From: Nitratireductor thuwali
GTDB taxonomy: Bacteria > Pseudomonadota > Alphaproteobacteria > Rhizobiales > Rhizobiaceae
Reading direction: 5' to 3'
Assembly: GCF_036621415.1 (NCBI RefSeq)
Contig: NZ_CP030942.1
Coordinates: 166,501-230,500 of the forward strand
DNA: 64,000 nucleotides
Positions 15,673-24,785 of this stretch are shown here, piece by piece. Under the pieces are notes generated by a model. The model ran no database searches, was not told the DNA's origin, and worked only from the letters and a program-made list of their open reading frames with translations. Every line of letters begins with the position of its first letter. Position 1 is the first letter of the stretch. Position numbers and translations under genes: made by a program.

Positions 15673-16656
15673 CTACTGCAGGATGCCGATCTCGCGGCTG
15701 AGCGCTTCGGTGTCGGCGACCTCCTTGGCGATGAAGGCATCGAAGTCTTCGCCGAACCTGGCGAGCGGCATCAGGCCGTTATTGGCCATGACCTGTTTCC
15801 ACTCGTCGCTTTCATAGGTCGTCTTGATGGCGTTGACCCAGAAGTCATAGGCCTCGTCGCTCATGCCGCCGGGGGCGTAGAAGCCGCGCCAGTTGGCGCC
15901 GACCGCCTCAATGCCCTGCTCCCTGGCCGTCGGGAACTCGGCGAACTCGCCCGGCAGACGCTCTTCGGAAAGCACGGCGAGCACCTTCAGGTCGCCTGAA
16001 TCGACGAAGCCCTTGGTTTCCGAAATATCGCCGGAAAAGGCCTGCACATGGCCGCCCAGAAGCTGGGTCACGGCCTCGCCGCCGCCTTCGAAGGCCACGT
16101 ATTTGATGGTGCGCGCATCGTCGATGCCCGCTGCCTTGGCGGCGATCAGCACCTTGAGGTGATCCCAGCCGCCGAGCGCCGAACCGCCGGCAAAGGAAAC
16201 GGACGTTGGATCGGCCTTCACCTTTTCGAACAGTTCCGGCAGCGTGTTTATCGGCGAATCCTTGGACACGGCGATCACGCCGTAATCGGCGCCTATGGTG
16301 CCGACCCAGCGCACCTGATCCTGGTTGGCGCCGGGGAACGCGCCCTGGGCAAGCCTGGTGGTGGTGGCGGAGGAGGCGGCGACGATGAGGTCGTTGTTGG
16401 TGTTGCGCTTGGCCACCACGTCGGCGAAGGCGACGCCGCCGCCGCCGCCGGCCAGGTTGGTCACCTGCACGGGGCCGGGCACGATCTTCAGATCGTAAAG
16501 CGCCTTGCCCACCTGACGGCAGGTGAAGTCCCAGCCGCCGCCGGCATTGGCCGGCGCGATGCATTCGGTCTGCTTGGGCTCGAACGAAAGGGCCTGGCCC
16601 GCAAAGGCGATGGCGGCGAAAAGGGTTGCAGCGCCCGCTGCAGCGAGTTTTCTCAT
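15673..16656 (-). CDS. tctC: Tripartite tricarboxylate transporter, periplasmic binding protein TctC
   Basis: 327 residues from ATG 16656. A codon at 16671 is in frame but would interrupt the signal peptide. The signal peptide is about residues 1-23 (MRKLAAAGAATLFAAIAFAG). The Bug/TctC fold is shown by APANAGGGWDFTCRQVG, NLAGGGGGVAFA and PGGMSDEAYDFW near the end. It captures a carboxylate in the periplasm for TctBA. It is the first gene of the minus-strand operon and is divergent from the TctD-like regulator with a 100-base shared control region. Confidence 0.92.
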   Translation of the reverse strand: MRKLAAAGAATLFAAIAFAGQALSFEPKQTECIAPANAGGGWDFTCRQVGKALYDLKIVPGPVQVTNLAGGGGGVAFADVVAKRNTNNDLIVAASSATTTRLAQGAFPGANQDQVRWVGTIGADYGVIAVSKDSPINTLPELFEKVKADPTSVSFAGGSALGGWDHLKVLIAAKAAGIDDARTIKYVAFEGGGEAVTQLLGGHVQAFSGDISETKGFVDSGDLKVLAVLSEERLPGEFAEFPTAREQGIEAVGANWRGFYAPGGMSDEAYDFWVNAIKTTYESDEWKQVMANNGLMPLARFGEDFDAFIAKEVADTEALSREIGILQ

Positions 16657-16723
16657 TGGATATCCTCCCATGTTCCTGCCGCACGCGTTTCGTGCGAAGG
16701 TTCGCCGAAGATAAGACGGCTAG

Positions 16724-16741
16724 CTGTCATTAAGCTGTCAG
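16724..16741 (+). promoter_or_regulatory. Direct-repeat regulator site, PHO-box-like, in the tctC/tctD divergent region
   Basis: CTGTCATTAAGCTGTCAG. The octamer AGCTGTCA occurs at 16722-16729 and 16733-16740, an 11-base period, the spacing used by OmpR/PhoB-type response regulators. The 7-4-7 layout closely matches the PhoB box consensus. It lies 15 bases before the response-regulator start and 67 from the tctC start, so it may serve the TctD-like protein or PhoB. Confidence 0.5.
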
Positions 16742-16756
16742 ATCGGGAGTCGGTTA

Positions 16757-17428
16757 GTGCGCATCTTGGTGGTCGAGGATACGGAGGACGTTGCGGAAGC
16801 CATCCTCGCCCATTTCCAGAAACAGGGCCATGTGTGCGAGCATGCGGCAACGCGCGAGGATGCGGCGCATTTCGCCGGGCTCGACCCGTTCGACCTGATC
16901 ATTCTCGACCTCAACCTGCCCGACGGCTCGGGGCTGGATTTCCTCAAGCATCTGCGGGCGGAAAAGAACATGGTGCCGGTGCTGGTGCTGACGGCGCGCA
17001 TGCATGTGGACGACAAGATCGACGCGCTCGACTTCGGCGCCGACGATTATCTGGTCAAGCCTTTCGACCTGCGCGAGCTCGAAGCGCGCGCCCGCGCGGT
17101 CAGCCGAAGGCAGTACGGGGCGGCGGACGCCCTCGTCGAGATCGGCAATCTGGAATGCAATTTCGCCGCCCGCACGGTGCGGATCGGCGGCCGCAACGTC
17201 GAACTGACGCGGCGCGAGTTCATCCTGCTCGAAGCCTTCGCCAGCGGCCTGAACCGGGTGCTCGACAAGGACGACCTTTATTCGCGGCTCTACGGCTTCA
17301 CCGGTGAAGCCGGCCTCAATGCGGTCGAGGTCTATGTGGCGCGGCTGCGCCGCAAGCTGGAAGGCGCGGACCTGGAGATCAGGACGCTCCGCGGCCTCGG
17401 CTATCAGGCCGTCAAGAGGGCGCGATGA
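16757..17428 (+). CDS. tctD: OmpR-family response regulator, TctD-like
   Basis: 223 residues from GTG 16757. The receiver domain has the acidic pair in VVEDTED, phospho-acceptor Asp51 (LILDLNLPDG), the conserved Thr in VLTARM, and Lys in LVKPFDLRE. A C-terminal winged helix follows (about 125-220, ending LRGLGYQAVKRAR). It probably controls the divergent tctCBA in response to the sensor encoded next. It overlaps the kinase gene by 4 bases (ATGA). Confidence 0.92.
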   Translation: MRILVVEDTEDVAEAILAHFQKQGHVCEHAATREDAAHFAGLDPFDLIILDLNLPDGSGLDFLKHLRAEKNMVPVLVLTARMHVDDKIDALDFGADDYLVKPFDLRELEARARAVSRRQYGAADALVEIGNLECNFAARTVRIGGRNVELTRREFILLEAFASGLNRVLDKDDLYSRLYGFTGEAGLNAVEVYVARLRRKLEGADLEIRTLRGLGYQAVKRAR

Positions 17429-18849
17429 CCGGGCTTGATAGGATCAGGCCTGGGATCGCTCCCGGCCACGCGAGGCCGATCTCCTCGGCCAAGAGCCAGT
17501 CCATCGCCTTTCGGCTCGGCCTTGCGATGGTGCTGATCCTGATTGCTGTGGTCACGGCGACGATCCTTGCGGCCAACCAGTTCGGCCAGGCGGCGAGCGA
17601 CGAGACCTTCGACAGGCTGCTGCGCGGGGCGGCCCTGCAGATCGCCGAGCGCATATCGGTGGCGGACGGGCAGACCCAGGTGGACCTGCCGGTTTCCGCC
17701 TTCGAGCTGTTGTCGCTGGCGCGGAACGACCGGGTCTTCTACCGGGTCATCGGCCCCGACGGGCGCACACTGACGGGCTATGACGACCTGCCCCGGCCCG
17801 CCCGGCAAAGCCGCGGCGCCGGCGCGGTCATCTATGACGCGCGCTACAAGGGCACGCCGGTGCGCGCGGTCATGCTCACCCGCCAGCTCGCCGAGCGCTC
17901 GATCAGCGGCCCGGTGATGATCCTGGTCGCGCAGACGACCGGCGAGCGCGGCGCGCTGGCAACGAGCATCGCCACCCGCGCCGTCCTCATCATCGCCGCC
18001 GCCGGCGTGCTGCTGCTGTTCCTGGCGCTCGTCGCGCTGCGGATCGCGCTGCGGCCGCTGGCCCGCGTCGAGCGGGCGATGCTGATGCGCGAGGCGAACG
18101 ACCTGTCGCCCATAAACGTGCCGGCGCCGCAGGAGATCGCCATCCTGCTCCAGGCGATCAATCGCTTCATGGGCCGTCTCGACAAGCGCATCGAGGCCAT
18201 GCAGAATTTCGTCGCCGATGCGGCCCACCAGATACGCACGCCGATCACCGCGCTGCGCGCCCAGGCGCAACTGGCGCTGGAGGAAAAGGACCCGGCCCGG
18301 CTGGCGCGCCTGCACAAAAGGCTCTATGCGCGCAGCGTCGGCCTCGGCCGTCTCGCCGACCAGCTTCTCAGCCATGCGCTGATCGCCCACCGCGCCGACA
18401 CCGCCGCGATGGAGAAAATCGACCTGCGGCGGGTGGCCTTGGAAGCCGAGCGCGAAACGCGCGCCGTGGCGGACGAGGCGGTCTCGGTCGAGCTGCCGGA
18501 CGAGGAGGTGTGGGTAGAAGGCGATCCCGTCAGCCTGCGCGAGGCGGTCAAGAACCTCGTCAACAACGCCATAAGGCACGGCCGCCCGCCGGTGACGCTA
18601 CGCGTCGCCCGGCAGGGCGATGATCAAGCGCAGATCCTCGTCATCGACAAGGGCGACGGCATGCCGGCGGAGGCCGCCGCCCGCATCGGCGAACGCTTTA
18701 CCTCCGACGGCATCAGCCCGGAAAGCGCCGGCCTCGGGCTTTCCATCGTCGCCTCGGTCGCCGCCATGCACGGCGCCAGCATCGTTCGCCACGAGGCGGA
18801 AGGCGGCGGCTTCGCCATCGGCTTGCAATTTCCCATGGGCCCTTCATGA
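17425..18849 (+). CDS. tctE: Sensor histidine kinase, TctE-like
   Basis: 474 residues. Membrane helices at about 30-50 and 186-208 flank a periplasmic TctE-type sensor domain of roughly 130 residues. A HAMP-like linker follows, then the H-box FVADAAHQIRTPITALRAQ with His268, N-box NLVNNAIRHG, G1 DKGDGMP and G2 SAGLGLSIV. It phosphorylates the upstream response regulator. The stop overlaps the start of the periplasmic binding protein gene, so three proteins are translationally linked. Confidence 0.92.
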   Translation: MTGLDRIRPGIAPGHARPISSAKSQSIAFRLGLAMVLILIAVVTATILAANQFGQAASDETFDRLLRGAALQIAERISVADGQTQVDLPVSAFELLSLARNDRVFYRVIGPDGRTLTGYDDLPRPARQSRGAGAVIYDARYKGTPVRAVMLTRQLAERSISGPVMILVAQTTGERGALATSIATRAVLIIAAAGVLLLFLALVALRIALRPLARVERAMLMREANDLSPINVPAPQEIAILLQAINRFMGRLDKRIEAMQNFVADAAHQIRTPITALRAQAQLALEEKDPARLARLHKRLYARSVGLGRLADQLLSHALIAHRADTAAMEKIDLRRVALEAERETRAVADEAVSVELPDEEVWVEGDPVSLREAVKNLVNNAIRHGRPPVTLRVARQGDDQAQILVIDKGDGMPAEAAARIGERFTSDGISPESAGLGLSIVASVAAMHGASIVRHEAEGGGFAIGLQFPMGPS

Positions 18850-19931
18850 AACTGCTTCTCGCCCTTTCCCTTTTCCTGACAGCGCTGTCGGCAGCGAACG
18901 CCACCATGTCCCGGCTGCCGCCGCAGGGCGGCACGGCGTCGGCCACGCTGGTGATCGAGAGCACCACGGACCTTGCCGTGTTCGAGCCCATGCTGCTGGC
19001 GTTCCAGGAGCGCAATCCCGGCGTCGCCATAGCCTATCGCGAGCTGACCACGAACGAGCTCGACGCCGATATCGGAGGGGCCTGCGCGGAACGCCGCTTC
19101 GCCGCCGATCTTGTCATCTCATCCTCGATCGACCAGCAGCTGAAGCTCGTCAATGACGGCTGCGCCCTGCCCCTGAACCTGCCGGCGGCCGAAGCCCTGC
19201 CCGACTGGGCGCGCTGGCGCAACGAGCTGTTCGGCCTCACCTTCGAGCCGGCGGTGACCGTCTATAACCGCGAGTGGTTCGGGGACCGGCCGGTGCCGCA
19301 AAGCCGGTTCGAGCTCATCGATCTTCTGCGCGACAGCGAGGATTTCGTCGGCCGGATCGGCACCTACGACATCGAAAGCTCGGGCGTCGGCTATCTGTTC
19401 GCCTTCCAGGACGCCTTGCAGGCGAGCACCTGGGGCCGCCTGGTGGAGAGCCTGGGGCGCAACGAGGCGCGATTGTTCTGCTGCACGGCGGAGATCCTGG
19501 AGCGGGTCGCCGACGGCCGCCTGCTGGTCGGCTACAATGTGCTGGGCTCCTACGCGCTGGAACGCATCGAGCGCGACGACCGGTTCGGCGTCATCCTGCC
19601 GTCGGACTATACGCTGGTCATGGCGCGGGCCGCCTTCGTGTCGCGGGATGCGCGGCAGCCGGAAACCGCCGCGCGCTTCATATCCTTCATGCTGTCGCCA
19701 GCCGGGCGCGACATCCTCTCCCGCAAGATGCGGCTCCTCTCGCCGGTGGATGGCGCCGACCGGCTGGCGCGCCTGACGGGGCAGGAGGATGCCAATCCCC
19801 GAGCCGATCCCCAGACCCTGCGGCCCATCGCCATGTCGCCGGCCCTGCTGGTGGGGCTCGACCGCGCCAAGCGCGAAATCTTCCTCAGGCAATGGCGCGC
19901 CGCCCTGCCGGCATCGCCGGTGGATGAATAG
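18846..19931 (+). CDS. Periplasmic binding protein (iron/thiamine-type fold) linked to the TctDE two-component system
   Basis: 361 residues with a signal peptide (about 1-20, ending SAANA). The fold resembles family-1 extracellular binding proteins of the AfuA/FbpA kind: TLVIESTTDLAVFEPMLLAF, then NREWFGD and LVGYNVLGSYALERI. No permease or ATPase gene is adjacent. Instead its ATG overlaps the kinase stop. Inference: it presents a ligand to the kinase as an accessory sensor. An orphan transport receptor is the alternative. Two adjacent Cys (LFCCTAE) could pair. Confidence 0.75.
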   Translation: MKLLLALSLFLTALSAANATMSRLPPQGGTASATLVIESTTDLAVFEPMLLAFQERNPGVAIAYRELTTNELDADIGGACAERRFAADLVISSSIDQQLKLVNDGCALPLNLPAAEALPDWARWRNELFGLTFEPAVTVYNREWFGDRPVPQSRFELIDLLRDSEDFVGRIGTYDIESSGVGYLFAFQDALQASTWGRLVESLGRNEARLFCCTAEILERVADGRLLVGYNVLGSYALERIERDDRFGVILPSDYTLVMARAAFVSRDARQPETAARFISFMLSPAGRDILSRKMRLLSPVDGADRLARLTGQEDANPRADPQTLRPIAMSPALLVGLDRAKREIFLRQWRAALPASPVDE

Positions 19932-20255
19932 CAGCGCGTTGGCTCTACAGTTGCCATTTCACCGCCGCGCCCGCCCCCTCTGCCCTGAGCTTGCCGATGG
20001 GCCGGGCATCTCCCCCTCAAGGGGCAGGGCAATCGCATATGGCGCAATTCCCCCTCATCGACCCGCTTCGCGGCCCACTTCTCCCCCGCAAGCAGGGGAG
20101 AAGAAGCGCCGGCACCGATGCAGGGCTCCCTTCCTCTCCCCCATGAGCCATGGGGGAGAGGTGGCCCGCGAAGCGGGTCGGTGAGGGGGAAACGGCGCCA
20201 ACGCCGTTCGCCGCTCCCACCTTTGTTCGGAAGGATGAGCAATGAAACCGTAGAA
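19932..20255. repeat. Gene-free 324-base region with composite palindromic element D
   Basis: No gene seen. From 19975 there is a truncated element A-type left end (CCCCTCTGCCCTGAG, then CATCTCCCCCTCAAGGGG). A second family follows: arms 20048-20077 and 20162-20191 are inverted copies (28 of 30 positions) built on ACCCGCTTCGCGG, enclosing smaller hairpins such as CTCCCCCATG/CATGGGGGAG (20137-20155). It lies between convergent genes and may help end both transcripts. Confidence 0.7.
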
Positions 20256-20987
20256 CTAAAGCACCTTGCGCAGGAAGGCTCTCGTGCGCGGGTCGGCGGG
20301 GTCCTTGAACATGCGCGCGGGCGGGCCCTGCTCGACGATCCTGCCGCCGTCCATGAAGATCACGCGGTCGGCGATGTCGCGGGCGAACTGCATCTCGTGG
20401 GTGACGATCAGCATGGTCTGGCGCGCATCGGCGATCTTCTTGAGAAGTTGCAGAACCTCGTCGATCCATTCGGGATCGAGCGCCGAGGTCGGCTCGTCGA
20501 TCAGCATCAGCTCGGCGTCCGCCGCCATGGCGCGGCCGATGCCCACGCGCTGCTGCTGGCCGCCGGAAAGGGCGGCGGGATAGCTGTCTCCCCTGTCGGC
20601 CAGGCCGATGGTGGAAAGGATCTGGCGGGCGCGCGCATGCGCCTTCTCCCTCGGCCAGCCGCGCACCGTGATCAGCCCTTCGGCAATGTTTTCGAGCGCC
20701 GTCTTGTTGGCGAAGAGCGCGTAGTTCTGAAAGACGAAGGAGGTGTGCCGGCGCAGGCGGCGCTGGTCCGCCGCCGAGGCAGTCCGGGCATCGACCGTTA
20801 TGTCGCCGATGCGGATGACGCCCTCGTCCGGCTTCTCCAGGAAATTCAGGCAGCGCAGGAGGGTCGACTTGCCGGTGCCAGAGGAACCGATGACGGCGAC
20901 GCGCTCGCCCTCTTCTATGTCGAGGTCGATGCCGTCCAGCACGGTGTTGGCGCCGTAGCGCTTTGTCAGCCCGCGAACCGAAATCAT
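20256..20987 (-). CDS. Polar amino acid-type ABC transporter ATP-binding protein
   Basis: 243 residues from ATG 20987, which overlaps the permease stop. Longer in-frame starts run through the permease gene. Walker A GSSGTGKS is at 34-41, signature LSGGQQQRVGIGRA near 139-152, Walker B LMLIDEPTSALDPE, and H-loop THEMQFARDIADR. This is the GlnQ/HisP group. It powers uptake through the permease at 20984-21658. It is the last gene of the binding protein, permease, ATPase order on the minus strand. Confidence 0.92.
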   Translation of the reverse strand: MISVRGLTKRYGANTVLDGIDLDIEEGERVAVIGSSGTGKSTLLRCLNFLEKPDEGVIRIGDITVDARTASAADQRRLRRHTSFVFQNYALFANKTALENIAEGLITVRGWPREKAHARARQILSTIGLADRGDSYPAALSGGQQQRVGIGRAMAADAELMLIDEPTSALDPEWIDEVLQLLKKIADARQTMLIVTHEMQFARDIADRVIFMDGGRIVEQGPPARMFKDPADPRTRAFLRKVL

Positions 20988-21658
20988 CGCGCATGCGCCT
21001 TTCCGAGATGGAGTTCCAGCCGGCGTTGAAGGACGGTCAGCGTCTCCACGATGGCCCAGTAGATGAGGGCGACCAGGATGAAGGCCTCGAAATAGAGAAA
21101 GCTTCCTGCCGCTTCCTTCTGGGTCGCGCCCATGAGCTCGGTGACGCCGAGCGTGAAGGCGAGCGAGGTGCTCTTGATCATGTCGACGAAGTAATTGACC
21201 AGCGTGGGCGCGGCCACGCGCGCGGCCTGCGGCAGGATGATGCGGCGCATCATCTGCGCCGTCGTCATGCCGACCGACAGGGAAGCCTCCCACTGGGAGC
21301 GGTCGACGCCGACGATGGCGGCGCGGATGCTCTCGGCCATATAGGCGGCGAAATGCAGCGTCAGCCCCATCACCGCCGCCGTCACGCCGTCGATGGCAGT
21401 CAGGAAGGAGAACACCTGCGGCAGGCCGTAATAGAAGAGAAAGAGCTGCACCAGGAGCGGCGTGCCGCGAAAGAAGCTGATGAAGAAGCGGGTGAAGCCG
21501 TCGAGCACCGGCACCTTCATGACCCGGACGATGGCCATCAGCGAGGCCAGAATCAGGGCCAGCACCATGGCGACCGACGCCATGGCCAGGGTCAGCGGCA
21601 CATATTTTAAGAGAACGGGGACGAGCCCCAGCATGTAGTCGAGATCGAGTGGTCGCAC
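20984..21658 (-). CDS. Polar amino acid-type ABC transporter permease
   Basis: 224 residues with about five membrane helices. The docking loop region is ESIRAAIVGVDRSQWEASLS with GMTTAQMMRRIILPQA, as in HisMQ/GlnP permeases. FFRGTPLLVQLFLFYYGLP is the family signature. One permease gene is present, so the channel is probably a homodimer. It lies 141 bases downstream of the binding-protein gene and overlaps the ATPase gene by 4 bases. Confidence 0.92.
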   Translation of the reverse strand: MRPLDLDYMLGLVPVLLKYVPLTLAMASVAMVLALILASLMAIVRVMKVPVLDGFTRFFISFFRGTPLLVQLFLFYYGLPQVFSFLTAIDGVTAAVMGLTLHFAAYMAESIRAAIVGVDRSQWEASLSVGMTTAQMMRRIILPQAARVAAPTLVNYFVDMIKSTSLAFTLGVTELMGATQKEAAGSFLYFEAFILVALIYWAIVETLTVLQRRLELHLGKAHAR

Positions 21659-21799
21659 GGGCCTGGGCTCTTTCCTGGCGGTCTGGTTGCGCGATCCGAC
21701 ATCCCGTTCGAACGCCGGCGCCGCCCCTCACCCTCTACCCGCAACCGGTGCGAGGCGGATGGGGGGCGGCGCCGGCCTCGGTGACCGGAATCGGCTCTG

Positions 21800-22543
21800 C
21801 TACTCCGTAATATCCGCCCCGAACCACTTTTGCGAGATTTCAGACAGCGTGCCGTTTTCCTTCAGCGTGGTGATGCCCGCATCGAGCCGGTCGCGCAGCG
21901 CCCGGCCTTCCTCGTCGTCGCGGAAAGGCAGCGCGTTGCGGATTTCGGAGAAGCGCTCTCCGGCGAGCGCCAGCGGCAGCGGCGTTTCCTTGATCACCTG
22001 CGTCGCGCTCACGCGGTCCATGACGAAAGCGTCCACCCGCCCGAGCGCCGTTTCCTGCTCGAGATTGCTCTCATAGGTCTTGATGTCGATCTCGTCCGCA
22101 TAGGGAAGCTCGCGCAGGAGCTGCTCGAAATTCGAGCCGAGATTGACGGCAACGGTGCGGCCTTTCAGGTCTTCCGGGCCCTGGATCTCGTCCTCATTGC
22201 CCTTCCTGACCACGACCTGGGCGCCGTCGATCACATAGGGCTGGGTGAAGACGAATTTCTGCTCGCGCTCCGGCGTGATGGTGATCTGGTTGGCGATGGT
22301 GTCGATGCGGCCGGACTCCAGCGCGCCGATGAGGCCGGAAAAGCTCATCGTGACGAACTCCGCCTCGTCGCCGGTCACGTCGACCAGTGCGTTGATGAAA
22401 TCCACCTCGAAGCCCTGCAGCTTGTCCTGCTTGACGAAAGTGAACGGAAAATAGCCGCCCGACATGCCGACCCTGATGGTATCGGCCAGGGAAACGGAAG
22501 TGGATGCCGCCAGCAGGGCGGCGGCAAGAAACAGTCTGCGCAT
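21800..22543 (-). CDS. Amino acid ABC transporter periplasmic binding protein (family 3)
   Basis: 247 residues with a signal peptide (about 1-20, ending SVSLA). Family-3 features: IRVGMSGGYFPFTFVKQDKL, GFEVDFINAL, the LIGALESGRIDTI segment and KGRTVAVNLGSNFEQ. The ligand is a polar amino acid or similar amine; sequence alone does not say which. The upstream region holds an inverted pair GCATTC/GAATGC (22647-22669) that could be an operator. Otherwise the 230-base gap to the next gene shows no feature. Confidence 0.9.
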   Translation of the reverse strand: MRRLFLAAALLAASTSVSLADTIRVGMSGGYFPFTFVKQDKLQGFEVDFINALVDVTGDEAEFVTMSFSGLIGALESGRIDTIANQITITPEREQKFVFTQPYVIDGAQVVVRKGNEDEIQGPEDLKGRTVAVNLGSNFEQLLRELPYADEIDIKTYESNLEQETALGRVDAFVMDRVSATQVIKETPLPLALAGERFSEIRNALPFRDDEEGRALRDRLDAGITTLKENGTLSEISQKWFGADITE

Positions 22544-22773
22544 ATCAATCTCCGTGTGGCGAAACGATTTCGCTAGGAGCGCGGAAAATAGGGTATTCGG
22601 AACGATTTTCTATGGGTAGCGCAGCGCTGCCCCATAAAAAGCAATAGCATTCCGTCCTATACCGAATGCGTAGACTTTATATCCCGTCCCCCCGGCTGAT
22701 CAGGTGGAGCCGTTCCACCTGGAAGAAGCGCTGAACGCGCCGCCGGAACCTCAAAATGCCGGCAGCGGCGGGC

Positions 22774-23406
22774 TCATCTCGGCCGACGGACGGCTCTCAC
22801 TTTCCCGCTGCCTCCGCCGCCGCAGAAGAACAGGTCGCCGCCGCCGAACTCGAGCCCCGACACGCTCGTTCCAGCCGGCATCTCCAGCCTTTCCAGAACC
22901 TCGCCCGTTTCGGGATCTATCCGCCTCAAATCGCTCTCGTCACCCTCCCAGGTGCCGTGCCAGAGCTCATCGTCGATCCAGGTGACCCCGGTGACGACAC
23001 GGTTGGTCTCGATGGTGCGCAGGACCGCCCCTGTCTCGGGATCGACCTGATGGATCTTCCGGCCCCGGTACTCCCCCACCCACAGCGCCCCTTCGGCCCA
23101 GGCGAGGCCTGAATCGCCACCGCCGCCGGGCGCCGGGATGGTGGCGAGCACACGGCCGGTCTCGGGGTCGATCTTCTGGATGCGATCCTCGGCGACCTGA
23201 AACAGGTGCTCGCCGTCGAAGGCCGTTCCGGCATGCGCGGCGACATCTATGGATCGCAGCACTTTTCCGCTCGCCGGGTCCAAAGCGTTCAGCTTGTCTC
23301 CTGACGCAAACCAGATGTGCTGACCGTCGAAGGTGACGCCATGCACCTGGTCGGCATTCGGAAAAGGTCCGTATTCCCGAAGAATTTCGGCTTGACCCTG
23401 TTTCAT
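22774..23406 (-). CDS. Beta-propeller repeat protein (glutamine cyclotransferase/NHL-like fold)
   Basis: 210 residues from ATG 23406, with AGGAAAGGGCGGA upstream. Four or five repeats of about 45 residues each carry a motif of the form IDPETGxVL (LDPASGKVL, IDPETGRVL, VDPETGAVL, IDPETGEVL), preceded by an LW or IW strand. This is a small propeller, short for a complete closed ring. There is no signal peptide, so it is probably cytoplasmic. It lies 38 bases downstream of the TPR/winged-helix regulator gene, suggesting one operon. No enzyme function can be assigned. Confidence 0.65.
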   Translation of the reverse strand: MKQGQAEILREYGPFPNADQVHGVTFDGQHIWFASGDKLNALDPASGKVLRSIDVAAHAGTAFDGEHLFQVAEDRIQKIDPETGRVLATIPAPGGGGDSGLAWAEGALWVGEYRGRKIHQVDPETGAVLRTIETNRVVTGVTWIDDELWHGTWEGDESDLRRIDPETGEVLERLEMPAGTSVSGLEFGGGDLFFCGGGGSGKVRAVRRPR

Positions 23407-23444
23407 GATTCCGCCCTTTCCTCTGTCGGTTTCGTAGAGGACCT

Positions 23445-24665
23445 TTAGTCGCTCGGCAGCGGGCCCGGGAGTAACAATGTCGTCGGGAATCCCGGCACGG
23501 GCGGCGTGGTCCAGCGACGGGCCGGACCGCGGCCGAATGCGTGCACCTTGCCGGCCGCGGCAAGCTGCTCGAGCGCCCGCTGCACGGTGCGCGGACTCGA
23601 TCCGAGCGCAATCGCCAGGGCCGAGCTCGACCATGATTCGCCGTCGGCCAGGAAGGCGAGCACCGCCGCATGCCGCTCTTCCACGCGCGGCGCCAGCACG
23701 ACGATTTCGCGCGCGCTGCGCGGCACCAGCTTGAAGCCCCGGCTGGTCGCGGTTACGTCCGCCAGCGTCCCGAGCTCGGCGCGAAGCCGCCCGATCTCGA
23801 CGCGCAACCGGGCGCGATGCGATTCGTCGGCATGCTTGCCCCGGAAGGCGCGCGCGACGAGCGTGCTCCGGGGCACGTCCTGCGGCCAGGCTTCGCCCAG
23901 CGCACGGGCAAGCGCGAACAATACCGGGCGCGTGGCAAGCGAGATCACCCGGCCTTCGTCCCGCACGACGTTGCGGCACGCGTCCACGACGACGACGCCC
24001 GAGGCGAGCAGCGCCTCGACGTCCTCAAGCAGGAGGGGGCGTTCCCCGCCGCACGCTATCAGGCGCGCGGCGGGCGCATCCATGACGAGGGCGGTGCTCT
24101 CGACCTCCGCCATCAGCGCCGGGATGTTCGCCTCCCGCGCGGCCTGTCCGGCCCGGTCAAGCGCTGCGCGCGCCGCTTTCGTCCTGAGGCGCCGGATCGC
24201 GATTCCCGCGACCGTCAGCTCGTGGGCCACCCTCGAGGCGGGCGGGAGCGGCACGAGGCCGGGATCGGCGAGCATGCGCTCGGCCTCGCCGAGGCGGCCG
24301 ATCAGGAGCAGGCGGCGGGCTTCCAGATTGCGCGCATGCGCGGCGTTGACGCGGTCCCCATGCGCTTCGAGCGTCGCCCGCGCTGCGTCGAGCGCCTTTG
24401 CGGGCCAGGTGAGTTCGCGCGAGACGAGGGCGATTTCGGCCTCGGCGACGACGCAGCGGGCGCGGGCCACCGCCTCCTTCGGCCCGAAGGCGCGCGCTGC
24501 GCTCTTCAGGAGGGACTTGGCCCGGGCGAGATCGCCGAGCTGCGCCATAGCGATGCCGCGCAGCGCGAGCGCCGGCGCATCGTCGCGCAGGGCGACCCGG
24601 TTCAGCGCGCCCAGCGGATCGCCCGTCGCAAGCGCCCGCGCCGCGGCGGTGATCAGCGAGTCCAT
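23445..24665 (-). CDS. TPR-like protein with two C-terminal winged-helix domains (regulator)
   Basis: 406 residues, Ala/Arg-rich. Residues about 1-215 are helical repeats of TPR style. Residues about 225-325 look like an OmpR-type winged helix (VVDACRNVVRDEGRVISLA, then RLRVEIGRLRAELG and SRGFKLVPR). Residues about 335-395 look like a second winged helix (ALAIALGSSPRTVQRALEQL). This resembles SARP/AfsR-like logic in a Gram-negative and has no receiver domain. It is divergent from the SRPBCC gene across 120 bases, probably regulating it and itself. The architecture is read by eye and needs profile confirmation. Confidence 0.6.
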   Translation of the reverse strand: MDSLITAAARALATGDPLGALNRVALRDDAPALALRGIAMAQLGDLARAKSLLKSAARAFGPKEAVARARCVVAEAEIALVSRELTWPAKALDAARATLEAHGDRVNAAHARNLEARRLLLIGRLGEAERMLADPGLVPLPPASRVAHELTVAGIAIRRLRTKAARAALDRAGQAAREANIPALMAEVESTALVMDAPAARLIACGGERPLLLEDVEALLASGVVVVDACRNVVRDEGRVISLATRPVLFALARALGEAWPQDVPRSTLVARAFRGKHADESHRARLRVEIGRLRAELGTLADVTATSRGFKLVPRSAREIVVLAPRVEERHAAVLAFLADGESWSSSALAIALGSSPRTVQRALEQLAAAGKVHAFGRGPARRWTTPPVPGFPTTLLLPGPLPSD

Positions 24666-24785
24666 TGAAATCCCGTCACACTTGTCACTCCCACCGTCCG
24701 ATATGCGGCCCCTAACCTATCTCACGTCACCAACCGGCGGCGTATCGAGAAACGACGGCGCCAAACACGAGAAGGAGAATCACAA

